A DNA stretch of 64,000 nucleotides from Ashinkailepas kermadecensis (Eukaryota > Arthropoda > Thecostraca > Neolepadidae), in NCBI GenBank assembly GCA_034440615.1, contig JAOTOM010004955.1, forward strand, positions 172,001 through 236,000. The letters run 5' to 3'. The notes beneath the pieces are model-generated. The model made no database searches. It saw only the letters and a list, made by a program, of their open reading frames with translations, and had not been told where the DNA came from. Below are positions 12,195 through 23,229 of this stretch, one piece after another; position 1 is the stretch's first letter, and the number at the start of each line of letters is the position of its first letter. Made by a program: the position numbers and the translations under genes.

Positions 12195-12400
12195 TACAAC
12201 TGACCGGAATCGGCACAGCCACCACCCACTCAAGACAAATTCACGATGACTACCTGCATTGGCACCCTACAGCCACCACCCACTGACAAATGCACGATGA
12301 CTACCTGCATTGGCACCCCACACCACCACCCCTCAAGACAAATTTACGATGACTACCTGCAAATTACGATGACTACCTGCATTGGCACCCCAGTCATTGT
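12195..12400. repeat. Minisatellite of about 50 bp, about 4 copies
   Basis: Each copy contains CGATGACTACCTGCATTGGC followed by CACC-rich sequence and a GACAAAT stretch. The last copies are shortened. Confidence 0.85.
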
Positions 12401-12904
12401 GACAAATGCTGTGTTACTCAAATCCTGGAACCTTGTCTGAATCGACCCTGCCGCCATCCTCGAGACAAATGCCCGGCAACGCTCCCTAAATCGGCCCACC
12501 CTATCCATGAAAACTTGTGATTTCCCCAGACCATCGGGAAGTTGCCAGGATCCAGCTTCATCACCTGCTGCGACACAATATCCTGGTGACGTTCCTGTCC
12601 CAGCACCTCCTGATTGTGCAGCGCACCAATGGGCCGTACGCGAGAGCCACAGGTACGCGACGTCATCACATGACATATCAGTCATCGGCAATCGTCCCGG
12701 CCCTTCTCCGCCGCTCCGGATTGGATCGTAAAGTCGTCGCGTGTCACGGGTAGGGACAGCGGACCGGCACGCCGGCGGCCCCTCGGCACCCTCTCATGCA
12801 CACCTGCTGCCAGTATCGCGGCCATCTCACAGGGGACGCGCAGCGGGGCGGCGGGCGGCGGCTCAGCCGGTGTCGTGTCCACGAAGGAGGCCGGGCGCCG
12901 GCAC

Positions 12905-13665
12905 CGGTGGTGAGGCCATACCGCCGCCCAGTTCCGTGGGGGAGAGGTGGGCTGCGGAGCCAGTCGTGATCCATACCGCCGCCCAGTTCCGTGGAGGGAG
13001 GTGGGTCCGGCGCCAGTCGTGATCCAATACCGCCGCCCAGTTCCGTGGGGGAGAGGTGGGCTGCGGAGCCAGTCGTGATCCATACCGCCGCCCAGTTCCG
13101 TGGGGGAGAGGTGGGCTCCGGCGCCAGTCGTGATCCATACCGCCGCCCAGTTCCGTGGGGGAGAGGTGGGCTCCGGCGCCAGTCGTGATCCATACTACCG
13201 CCCAGCTCCGTGGGGGGGGGAGGTGGGCTCCGGCGCCAGTCGTGATCCATACGCCGCCCAGTTCCGTGGGGAGAGGTGGGCTCCGGCGCCAGTCGTGATC
13301 CATACCGCCGCCCAGTTCCGTGGGGAAGAGGTGGGCTCCGGCGCCAGTCGTGATCCATACTACCGCCCAGCTCCGTGGGGGAGAGGTGGGCTCCGGCGCC
13401 AGTCGTGATCCATACCGCCGCCCAGCTTCGTGGGGGAGAGGTGGGCTCCGGCGCCAGTCGTGATCCATACTACCGCCCAGCTCCGTGGAGGAGAGGTTGG
13501 CTCCGGCGTCAGTCGTGATCCAATACCACCGCCTAGTTCCGTGGAGGAGAAGTGGGCTCCGGCACCGGTGGTGAGGCTATACCACCGCCCAGCTCCGTGT
13601 AGGGAGAAGTGGGCTCCAGCGCCGGTAGTCACCCATACCGCCGCCCAGTTCCGTGGAGTGAGAGG
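12905..13665. repeat. 55-bp minisatellite, about 13 copies
   Basis: Unit with CCGCCCAGTTCCGTGGGGGA, GAGGTGGGCTCCGGCGCCAG and TCGTGATCCATA. Right-end units are more diverged. The long GDHDWR-type frames over it come from the repeat and are not genes. Confidence 0.95.
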
Positions 13666-13835
13666 GCGGGTTCAATTGTGACTTGAAAGGCGAACTGGCC
13701 GAAACTGGTGGGAAATTGGTTAGCTGTTCGTCGTGTATTCACTTTCGGAGGTGCCTTTTGAGTACAAATGCATAGTGACAGTAGAGTCGGTTTGGTTTCG
13801 CCTGGTGTGGGCTAGCACTTGTATGAGTTAGTACA

Positions 13836-13868
13836 CATATACACACACACATATACACACATACACAT

Positions 13869-13952
<84 letters not shown>

Positions 13953-13966
13953 AAACATACACGAGG
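13836..13966. repeat. (CA)n microsatellite with CATA units
   Basis: ATACACAC and CATACATA blocks, then about 38 CA dinucleotides. Confidence 0.96.
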
Positions 13967-14068
13967 TGGCGTCCTCTAAAACCGCAAGTGTGAACATAGT
14001 GAGTGGAAGAAGAGAAAATGTAATTTCAGGGTACTCTTTCCGGTCGTTTACCGATGCAGATGGCAAGC

Positions 14069-14165
14069 TTTTTTGTTTTACATGCCGACCGTTGAGTCAT
14101 ATAGCGTCGCCAATCTGTCACGCCGATTGGGCGCGGGCGAAGAGGAGCGAAAGGGGAGAATAAAA
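14069..14165 (-). mobile_element. SINE fragment (shared 3' body, head missing)
   Basis: Matches the body of the SINE at 54671-54840: CCGACCGTTGAGTCATATAG, CGTCGCCAATC and CACGCCGATTGGGCGCGGGC on plus. The tRNA-like head is absent. A-rich sequence follows on the right. No target duplication recognised. Confidence 0.75.
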
Positions 14166-14272
14166 AACAAAAACTTTAGAATAAAAAAAAAACTCCCCGA
14201 CCACTCAAAGACTTACTACCAGCCTTACCTTACTGCCGACCTTAACGTACTGCCAACCGTACCTTACTCCCG

Positions 14273-14296
14273 TCCTTACTTTTACTTTTACTTTTA
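14273..14296. repeat. Short (TTTTAC)n tract
   Basis: About four TTTTAC/CTTTTA units embedded in a diffuse CTTACTGCCGACC-like repeat region (14210-14310). Confidence 0.75.
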
Positions 14297-14875
14297 CCTT
14301 ACTGCCGACAAAACGGGTAATTCCAGGGCTCATTTGAGTAGCCCTCAAAGACGTGCCGGCCAAATATTACGTTGTACATTGAACAACTGATACGTTTTGA
14401 AAGCGAAAAAGCTCTTCACTTTTCACTTTACTTATTCTAAGAAGAACGTTGTTATTTCTACATCTACGCATTTGATATCTTTGTCAGGAATACTATAAGC
14501 GCACTACACCTAAACTTACGAATGTAGAATTTCGTGTCTACATACAACAAGCTTACACATGATCATCTTCCTCGCAAGTGGAGATTGGACGTATATTCAC
14601 ATAGCAACTAAAAGTGAAAAGTATGACAACGATCAGCTCGGAAAGTGGACGACCTGAGAGGCCGTAAACGAGGAGATTTTGTGGCAATGTAAGTGACGTT
14701 AATTCACCGCATAATCACCAACGACGTGATAGACTTAACTCTGATGATTCGCATTGCACTGTTTAGCACCAAACGCGGTGATTTGTAGCTAAAAGGTGTC
14801 TCAACTACGAGAGCCACTGTGAGCCCATGTCATCGAACGCAAGGTGGTGACCACAATCGTGGACGATATAATCGA

Positions 14876-14926
14876 AAGCAGTACAGCCAGCAATACAGCC
14901 AGCAGTACAGCCAGCAATACAGTGTC
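14876..14926. repeat. 12-bp repeat (AGTACAGCCAGC/AATACAGCCAGC)
   Basis: About four 12-bp units alternating AGTACAGCCAGC and AATACAGCCAGC. The flanks hold TCCCTCAATCA repeats near 14957-14990. Confidence 0.85.
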
Positions 14927-15344
14927 ACTGTGCATAGCTGAAGGGAAACTGGCCCCCTCAATCATTGATTTGACTCCCTCAATCACTCATTTAGCTCCCA
15001 AATCAGGCATAAGCGCAGCCAGTCTGCCGGCGGGCGCACACTAGATGCAAATCGTTTTCGGGGCAGCTTTGGCCATCTTGGAGGTCATTTGCCACCATTC
15101 CCCCGCAGCCAACTTCATAAAGTGACACCCATGAGTACAGAGAGCGGTTTGCCTTACCTTAATAATTTGCCCCTCTTCCACCTCTCCTGGTTGATTTTTA
15201 CCGACTCTATGTTTTTTTTTCAGAACCAGCTTGGGACACTACGGGTCGGCCTTCAAATGTCTTAAGGGCTGCTAAGCTAACACAAATTTCCTCCTTACCA
15301 CATAGTAAAGCATTACCCATCAGTGCTGATGAGCAGAGTGTGAT

Positions 15345-17529
15345 TCTACACCGCCCGTGACATGGCCACTCACTGATGCTACACCGCCCGTGACATGGCC
15401 ACTCACTGATGCTACACCGCCCGTGACACGGCCACTCACTGATGCTACACCGCCCGTGACACGGCCACTCATTGATGCTACACCGCCCGTGGACATGGTC
15501 ACTCACTGATGCTACACCGCCCGTGACATGGCCACTCACTGATGCTACACCGCCCGTGACATGGCCACTCACTGATGTCACCGCCGTTGATGCTACACCG
15601 CCCATGACACGGCCACTCACTGATGCTACACCGTCCGTGACACGGCCACTCACTGATGCTACACCGCCCGTGACACGGTCACTCATTGATGCTACACCGC
15701 CCGTGACACGGCCACTCACTGATGCTACACCGCCCGTGACACGGCCACTCACTGATGCTACACCGCCCGTGACACGGCCACTTACTGATGCTACACCGCC
15801 CGTGACACGGTCACTCATTGATGCTACACCGCCCATGACACGGCCACTCACTGATGCTACACCGCCCGTGACACGGCCACTCACTGATGCTACACCGTCC
15901 GTGACATGGCCACTCACTGATGCTACACCGTCCGTGACATGGCCACTCACTGATGCTACACCGCCCGTGACACGGCCACTCACTAATGCTGCATCCCGTG
16001 ACACGGTCACTCACTGATGCTACACCGCCCGTGACATGGTCACTCATTGATGCTACACCGCCCATGACACGGCCACTCACTGATGCTACACCGCCCGTGA
16101 CACGGCCACTCACTGATGCTACACCGCCCGTGACATGGCCACTTACTGATGCTACACCGTCCGTGACATGGCCACTCACTGATGCTACACCGCCCGTGAC
16201 ATGGCCACTCACTGATGCTACACCGTCCGTGACACGGCCACTCACTGATGCTACACCGCCCGTGACATGGCCACTCACTGATGCTACACCGCCCGCGACA
16301 CGGTCAGTCACTGATGCTACACCGCCCATGACACGGCCACTCACTGATGCTACACCGCCCATGCACGGCCACTCATTGATGCTACATCGCCCGTGACATG
16401 GCCACTCACTGATGCTACACCGCCCGTGACATGGCCACTCACTGATGCTACACCGCCCGTGACATGGCCACTCACTGATGCTACACCGCCCGTGACATGG
16501 CCACTTACTGATGCTACACCGCCCGTGACATGGCCACTCACTGATGCTACACCGCCCGTGACACGGCCACTCACTGATGCTACACCGCCCGTGACATGGC
16601 CACTCACTGATGCTACACCGCCCGCGACACGGTCAGTCACTGATGCTACACTGCCCGCGACACGGTCAGTCACTGATGCTACACCGCCCGTGACATGGCC
16701 ACTCACTGATGCTACACCGCCCGTGACACGGTCACTCATTGATGCTACACCGCCCGTGACATGGCCACTCACTGATGCTACACCGCCCGTGACATGGCCA
16801 CTCACTGATGCTACACCGCCCGTGACATGGCCACTCACTGATGCTACACCGCCCGTGACACGGCCACTCACTGATGCTACACCGTCCGTGACACGGTCAC
16901 TCACTGATGCTACACCGCCCATGACACGGCCACTCACTGATGCTACACCGTCCGTGACACGGCCACTCACTGATGCTACACCGCCCGTGACACGGCCACT
17001 CACTGATGCTACACCGCCCGTGACATGGCCACTTACTGATGCTACACCGCCCGTGACATGGCCACTCACTGATGCTACACCGCCCGTGACACGGCCACTC
17101 ACTGATGCTACACCGCCCGTGACACGGCCACTTACTGATGCTACACCGCCCGTGACACGGTCACTCATTGATGCTACACCGCCCGTGACACGGTCACTCA
17201 TTGATGCTACACCGCCCGTGCACGGCCACTTACTGATGCTACACCGCCCGCGACACGGCCACCCACTGATGCTACACCGCCCGTGACATGGCCACTCACT
17301 GATGCTACACCGCCCGCGACACGGTAAGTCACTGATGCTACACCGCCCGTGACATGGCCACTCACTGATGCTAACCGCCCGTGACACGGCCACTCACTGA
17401 TGCTACACCGCCCGTGACGCGGTCACTCATTGATGCTACACCGCCCGCGACACGGCCACTTACTGATGCTACACCGTCCGTGACACGGCCACCCACTGAT
17501 GCTACACCGCCCGTGACACGGCCACTCAC
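15345..17529. repeat. 33-bp minisatellite, about 66 copies, phased to the Vang splice donor
   Basis: On minus the unit is GTGAGTGGCCGTGTCACGGG then CGGTGTAGCATCA. The array starts at the first intron base (17529) and extends 2.2 kb into the intron. Unit variants differ mainly at three sites: GTGAGT/GTAAGT/ATGAGT, CATGTC/CGTGTC and GGGCGG/GGACGG. Because 33 is a multiple of three and the unit has no stop, frames of several hundred codons run through on both strands; these are not genes. Confidence 0.97.
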
Positions 17530-17684
17530 CGGTTGAGTTGTCGCGTGCCGCGCTGTGACGCGAAGTGCGGCAGCTTGCCGTTGGAGCGCGCCTTGAACGC
17601 CTCCGAGCGCGAGCTGCGCACGGACTGTGACGAGGAGTCCATGCTGGTGCGCGGCCCGCTGTCCACGTGCACAATGCCCAGCAT
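17530..17684 (-). CDS. Vang: Van Gogh/strabismus, N-terminal coding exon (partial gene)
   Basis: The minus strand has an open frame from an ATG at 17684, preceded in frame by a TGA, to a strong splice donor, CAACTCAACCG|GTGAGTGG, with the last exon base at 17530. It encodes 51 codons plus 2 bases. The peptide is Ser/Arg-rich (MDSSSQSVRSSRSEAFKARS from the second Met at 17642), like the polar cytoplasmic N-terminus of Vang proteins. The two overhanging bases (CG) are completed by the single base before the first full codon of the exon at 1836, giving Arg and an uninterrupted frame. The direct evidence is the donor, the phase match and the composition; assigning this exon to Vang rather than another minus-strand gene is an inference. 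Either Met could be the start. A possible acceptor (GTGCGCCGCAG) ends near 17718, so the 5' UTR may be spliced. Confidence 0.6.
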
Positions 17685-17744
17685 TCAGACATCGGCCGGC
17701 CAGACCTGCGGCGCACGGTCAGATACGCCGTCACGTCAAGAGTA

Positions 17745-18860
17745 GAGCCACAACAGGAGTAGAGCCACAACAGGAGTCGCGTAACAACAGGGGCCGCGTC
17801 ACAACAGGGGCCGCGGCACAACAGGAGTAGAGCCACAGCAGGAGTCGCGTCACAACAGGAGCCCCGTCACAACAGGAGCCCCGTCACAACAGGGACCCCG
17901 TCACAACAGGGGCCGTGTCACAACAGGAGCCCCGTCACAACAGGGGCCGCGTCACAACAGGGGCCGCGGCACAACAGGGGCCGCGGCACAACAGGGCCGG
18001 GGGAGTAGATCCACAGCAGGAGTCGCGTCACAACAGGAGCCCCGTCACAACAGGGGCCGCGTCACAACAGGGGCCTCGTCACAACAGGGGCCGCGTCACA
18101 ACAGGGACCCCGTCACAACAGGGGCCGCGTCACAACAGGGGCCCCGTCACAACAGGGGCCGTGTCACAACAGGAGCCCCGTCACAACAGGGGCCGCGTCA
18201 CAACAGGGGCCGCAGCACAACAGGGGCCGCGGAACAACAGGAGTAGAGCCACAGCAGGAGTCGCGTCACAACAGGAGCCCCGTCACAACAGGGACCCCGT
18301 CACAACAGGGGCCGCGTCACAACATGGGCCGCGTCACAACAGGAGCCGCGTCACAACAGGGACCGCGGCACAACAGGAGTAGAGCCACAGCAGGAGTCGC
18401 GTCACAACAGGAGCCCCGTAACAACAGGGGCCGTGTCACACCAGGGGCCGCGTCACAACAGGGACCGCGCCACAACAGGGACAAGTGACAGCAGGGGCCG
18501 CGTTACAACAGGGGTCACGGCACAACAGGGGCCGCGGCACAACAGGAGTAAAGCCACAACAGGGACACGTGATAACAGGGTCCGCGTTACAGCAGGGGCC
18601 GCGTCACAACAGGGTTCGCGTCACAGCAGGGGCCGAGTCACAACAAGAGTAGAGTCACGACAGGGGCTGCGTCACAACAGGGGCCGCGTTACGACAGGAA
18701 CACGTGACAACAGGGGCCACGTGACAACAGGGGCCACGTGACAACAGGGGCCACGTGACAACAGGGGCCACGTGACAACAGGGGCCACGTGACAACAGGG
18801 GCCACGTGACTACAGGGGCCACGTCACAACAGGGGCCACGTGACTACAGGAGCAGAGACC
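17745..18860. repeat. 17-bp minisatellite (CACAACAGGGGCCGCGT), about 65 copies
   Basis: Unit variants GGAGCCCCGT, GGGACCCCGT and GGAGTAGAGC recur in higher-order groups. From 18700 to 18842 the units contain CACGTG. It lies just upstream of the Vang N-terminal exon, so it would be in the promoter or 5' UTR region if that exon is the first. Confidence 0.96.
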
Positions 18861-18861
18861 C

Positions 18862-20240
18862 GACGTGGGCCGAGTCACAACAGGGGCGGAGTCACAGTAG
18901 GAGCGGTGACCCAGCAGGGAAGACGTCGCAGACAATGGTGGCATCATGGCAGAAGGCTTGTCAATGTGGCTGAAGAAATACACGCTGAGTATCATTGCAT
19001 TGCAACTGACAAATAAGCATCCTGTCGGGCTCACATTGCTAATAAATTCCAGAGCCGCTGTGCTCTTTGGTACAGGTTGAAGGGCTTCCTGGTGGCATTA
19101 GTGGTGCAAAATTAGTGCACGTACATGACAACAGCAATGCGGCATCCATCGCTGCAAATTTTACACCGACACATATGCACACAAATAAACATGCACTTAC
19201 AACTTTGCCAAACCGATCGCCACTTGACAACTTCGCAAAACAAACCGTCATGCATGAAACCTCTGATAAAGATTTATCATGCTATGCACAAAAAGCTCTG
19301 CCTCCTATTTTGAATGGGCAGCATTGCAAAATTTCCTTTACTAGTGATTGATTGATTACTAAATATTAATAACACTTCACCAAGTTATGGGCGTCCAGTT
19401 CTGTAATTTGTATTGTTTTGATTAAGTGTGTCATACGCCATAGGCGAGTGAAGAAGCTTTTATGTTGCTGCAATGGTTCCGCTATGTTGTCGAAGATATA
19501 AAACGACGCACTTCTGCTGTGTCTCTTGAATATATAAAACGAAATCACTTCTGCGCTCTTAAGTTTTCTGAGAACAATAAAGGAGAAGTACCTGCTCACA
19601 AAAAGGTAGCAGAGAAGCAAATCATCGTGGAGGATATCCTTCGATATGCGAGTACGCTGTTGGACACAGGGGACATTCTGTGTCCCTAAATTGTACGATG
19701 TTAGTTGAAATTATTTCAAATCAGATGTCTTGAAATATAGAATGATTATATGCCTATGTACTATATATAACAAGCTTTTGTACCCACAGGTATCCAAGTA
19801 AGAGACTTTTAGTCCCGAATTTCTTTTGATTCGCCCCAGTAGTAGAACATGAATTCACGAATCCGTTAGTAGGTCTCATAATAAGAGCATTCAGGTAGCA
19901 AGAAACCACTTGCGTTGTTCGGTGCGCAGCAAGAGAGACATTTTCTTGGCCTCTGCATTGGTGATTGTCAGCCAGCGCGGTCAGCGAGCCTCAAATCCAC
20001 AACCCTTCGGTCACGCTGGAGCAGTACCTGTCGTGCTGCGCGGTGGACCACGACACTGAAAGCAACATGAAGCCGCTTATTATAATGCAGACTAAGTCTT
20101 ACAGCTCTATTTAATATTAGGAGAAAATAAAACTACGACGTGTTGCACATTTGACCCAAGTTCTTTTAGCAATAAATACAAAGAGGAAAAATGGAAAAAT
20201 CCCATTCTTAATTACACAATTATATACTAAGCGGTATTGC
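18862..20240. other. No gene seen
   Basis: AT-rich, unique-looking sequence. A small duplication of ATATAAAACGA..CACTTCTGC lies at 19496-19555. The 75-codon frame there has no family resemblance I recognise. Confidence 0.4.
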
Positions 20241-20399
20241 CTTCACGCAGGCACGCAAGCGATTGAAAAACATCCGTAGCAGCATATTACCAGTATGGGG
20301 CGACTAAAAACATATGCGAAAAGCGCGTATATAACGCATAATCTACGCGTGCAACGCACCACAATCACGCGCGTGGCACAGGTAAATGTTGCATGCAAA

Positions 20400-20840
20400 A
20401 CTGGCAGTATGCGGCCGCCGCTCGTCACGTGACCAAACACATCGTCCTGTCACGTGGCCAGGAGAGATTCTCCGGCAGGTGGCCGAGACCGACCCGCCGG
20501 TCACGGTGCCGGATGGGGTCAGAGTCAGACAGCCGCGCGGCTACAGGACGACCGACCGTCATCGATTCGCGCGCATTAGTTCCCGCCGCCGTGTCGGCTC
20601 CGGGTGCTCGCCGGCAGATGGCAGTGCCCTCCCGCGGCGCGACGACAAAGCTCGCCGGAGCCGATCGCGGCCGCGACATGCGCCGACAAAAGCCGCCGCC
20701 GGACGCCGGACTCACGGCCGTAAATCGAATTACGGCGGCGACGGCCGGCCAATGACTCTCTGCCGACCGGACGGTCGGCCGTATCTTCGCGGCCGGCATC
20801 GCACGTGGAGGCGGCACCGGAGCCGTGCGCGCAATACATA
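20400..20840. other. CpG-rich segment without a recognisable gene
   Basis: High GC with many CG dinucleotides. Overlapping frames up to 153 codons on both strands have Arg-rich, low-information translations, as expected for GC-rich noncoding DNA. It could be a CpG-rich regulatory segment, but no core promoter was recognised. Confidence 0.3.
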
Positions 20841-20845
20841 CGTGT

Positions 20846-21020
20846 AGGATTCTGAAAACTATTGGGAGAGCACAATATATAAAGGCAATGGGTTGGCCCA
20901 GATTGAGGGCCGCACCACATAGGGTCCCATGTTAAAAGTTGAAAACGTTTTTTGGGACACAGCCAACACTAGGGGCGGGAGGGGGACGAGTGTTCTAAAA
21001 GCGTACAAAGCGTACCCCTG
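20846..21020. repeat. Dispersed repeat, copy 1
   Basis: Shares, in the same order, TTCTGAAAAYTATTGG, AAGGCAATGGG, CATAGGGTCCCATGTTAAAA and GTTGAAA, TTTGGG, ACAGCCAACA-like and CCCTGG with 22752-22935, same orientation. The intervening bases are diverged. No coding potential or terminal repeats recognised. Confidence 0.8.
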
Positions 21021-21486
21021 GCACAGTGGCGCACTTGACGGGGCTCGACTTGGACGCGAGATCGTGACGGTGCGCTGCAGCGGCTGCCTTTGTCGCGTCG
21101 AGTCCAGCGGAGCGGTGCTCACAAATGTCAACGGTGAGCCGTTGGTGATGGCTCGACCACCAAGCTGAGCTGCCGTGCACACCGGCACTGACGACCGGGA
21201 CCAAAGTCCGAGTGATGATGGACTCATCGCTGTGTCGTAGAAAACCAGGGGTGTTTTTCCTTCGTCATGCAACCACGTTCACTTTATTCCTACATCCTTT
21301 TCATTTCTCCCTGCATTACTATACGCTCGCACGTAGCTCCGCTTTGCCCATCACTGCTTGTGCCTACGCTACAAGGAAACATGGCGTAAGCAACCATCAG
21401 TCGTGAAGCTACAGCTCACGGTTCTAGCCAGATATATCGTGATGAGCAGAATTTTCGTGTTCGTGTACGACGCCACTGCAGGTGAA

Positions 21487-22010
21487 TTCCTGTGTTCCTG
21501 AGCTGGACGTTGGGAACGACATCTGGTGAGTTCCTGCGCTGGGTTCTGGGACCGAAATCTGGTGAGTTCCTGTGTTGGGTGCTGGGAACGACATCTGGAG
21601 AGTTCTTGTGTTGGATGTTGGCAACGACATCTGGTGAGTGTCCTGTGTTTGGTGTTGGCAACAACATCTGGTGAGTGTCCTGTGTTGGATGTTGGCAACA
21701 ACATCTGGTGAGTTGCTGTGTTGGGTGCTGGCAACAACATCTGGTGAGTTGCTGTGTTGGGTGCTGGCAACAACATCTGGTGAGTTGCTGTGTTGGGTGC
21801 TGCCAACAACATCTGGTGAGTTGCTGTGTTGGGTGCTGGCAACGACATCTGGTGAGTTGCTGTGTTGGGTGCTGGCAACAACATCTGGTGAGTTGCTGTG
21901 TTGGGTGCTGGCAACAACATCTGGTGAGTTGCTGTGTTGGGTGCTGGGAACGATATCTGGTGAGTTCCTGTGTTGGGTGCTGGGAACGACATCTGGCCGG
22001 CTGTTCCCAG
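21487..22010. repeat. 36-bp minisatellite, about 14 copies
   Basis: Unit TGCTGTGTTGGGTGCTGGCA followed by ACAACATCTGGTGAGT. Each unit carries CTGGTGAGT, a donor-like motif on plus. Edge units are more diverged (GTTCCTGTG, GGGAACGAC). Confidence 0.95.
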
Positions 22011-22584
22011 TGGAGTGTGAATAACCTCAGTCACGTGTTCGACTCTGCGGTTTGTGGCGCTTCTGGGCGGCTGGTGCCGTCCCGAAACGTTCCCATGGTC
22101 AGCCTCCAAATCAGAATCCGAGCGTATCACCAAAGTAGCGATAATTGACCTGTGGTTTCGATCCTCGTCGACCGCACCGCGACTTGGCGGTATTATTTGG
22201 CACCAGGAGTCAATGAGTAGTCCTGTTCAAAGATGTTTCCTGGGCAATGAACAAGAGCTCGACCAGCTAAACGCCACATGAATTGGAGCCATTGGCCTTA
22301 CTTCCCTCCGCACTTTCCGGCCGTTTTAATTGTCTGGAAAGCATTTCTGATGACATGTAAACTGCTCCACAGTTTACGACTTCAGACAGCCATGTGGACT
22401 TCATCGCTCAATTAGCGACCTTCAGCAGATACGCGGACTCCCCGCTCCTCTAAGCTCTCGCCTCTTTACATGCCCCCCCCGCCTTGATGCCAGGCGCCTC
22501 ATGGACAGCTTTGTTGAATGCTTGGCGATTGTTGTCTGTCGTTTTGGCGAAATTTGGTGACATATTTATTCTGTGGTGTTCGGC

Positions 22585-22678
22585 GACATGTGGCAGTCGG
22601 CATCTGGCAACCCTTCCATTACTCCGCATATGTAGCAGTCGGCATCTGGCAACCCTTCCATTACTTCCGCATATGCTA
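22585..22678. repeat. 44-bp tandem duplication
   Basis: GTGGCAGTCGGCATCTGGCA with ACCCTTCCATTACTCCGCAT is repeated once with two changes. Confidence 0.9.
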
Positions 22679-22751
22679 AATCTCGAGAAAACTAAGGATG
22701 GTCTGTAGTGGCGAAGTCTGAAGGTAGATAGACGGTGGGCACGGGCGTTCA

Positions 22752-22935
22752 TTTCTGAAAATTATTGGAGGGCATGAATACATGAAGGCAATGGGCAATG
22801 GGCGGGTCCAAATAGATAGGGGAGGCACACTCCATAGGGTCCCATGTTAAAAGTTGAAATTATTGGGGGCAAAGCCAACATTGATGGGGCCCTTGAACCC
22901 TCAAAAATATATAATACAACATCCCTGGAGGTGGG
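22752..22935. repeat. Dispersed repeat, copy 2
   Basis: Second copy of the family at 20846-21020 and the same way round. The best-conserved block is CATAGGGTCCCATGTTAAAA at 22834 onward. Confidence 0.8.
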
Positions 22936-23034
22936 GCTGACACGTTTTTCCACAATGAGTTACCGCAGCGTCTTGTCTTTGTCATTGGGACTTTCCGTTG
23001 AGGCAAGTAGGGATTCTATGAATGGAGAGGACGA

Positions 23035-23211
23035 AGAAGAATAACCTTGGGTTCTTTTACGACGCATTCAAATGCTAGGTATATGGCGTCGCCAATCTCT
23101 CACTCCGATTGGTCGCAGGTGGACTCGGTAATCCCGCCGGTTATGGGATGTGAACCCACAATCTTGCGTTCAAGAGTCCGACACCCTGCCGACTGAGGTA
23201 CCGCGGTCCCG
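23035..23211 (-). mobile_element. SINE with tRNA-Lys-like head, complete, 15-bp target duplication
   Basis: On minus it begins GGGACCGCGGTACCTCAGTC. A polymerase III box A lies at 23200-23185 (TACCTCAGTCGGCAGG) and box B at 23157-23147 (GGTTCACATCC, one change from consensus). The shared body follows: CCAATCGGAGTGAGAGATTG, GCGACGCCATAT and GTCGTAAAA. A perfect duplication GAATGGAGAGGACGA flanks it at 23020-23034 and 23212-23226. The anticodon region CTCTTGA suggests tRNA-Lys ancestry, but the stem is degenerate, so the parent is tentative. Confidence 0.85.
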
Positions 23212-23229
23212 GAATGGAGAGGACGATGT

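Noticed and set aside
15207..17393. Several 180-350 codon frames on both strands (DATPPVTRPLT and GGVASVSGRVT repeats)
   Set aside because: The unit is 33 bp and stop-free on both strands; frames on both strands are equally open, and small indels break them. The array is intronic to Vang.
20386..20847. 153-codon Arg-rich frame
   Set aside because: GC-rich segment with open frames on both strands and no conserved motif.
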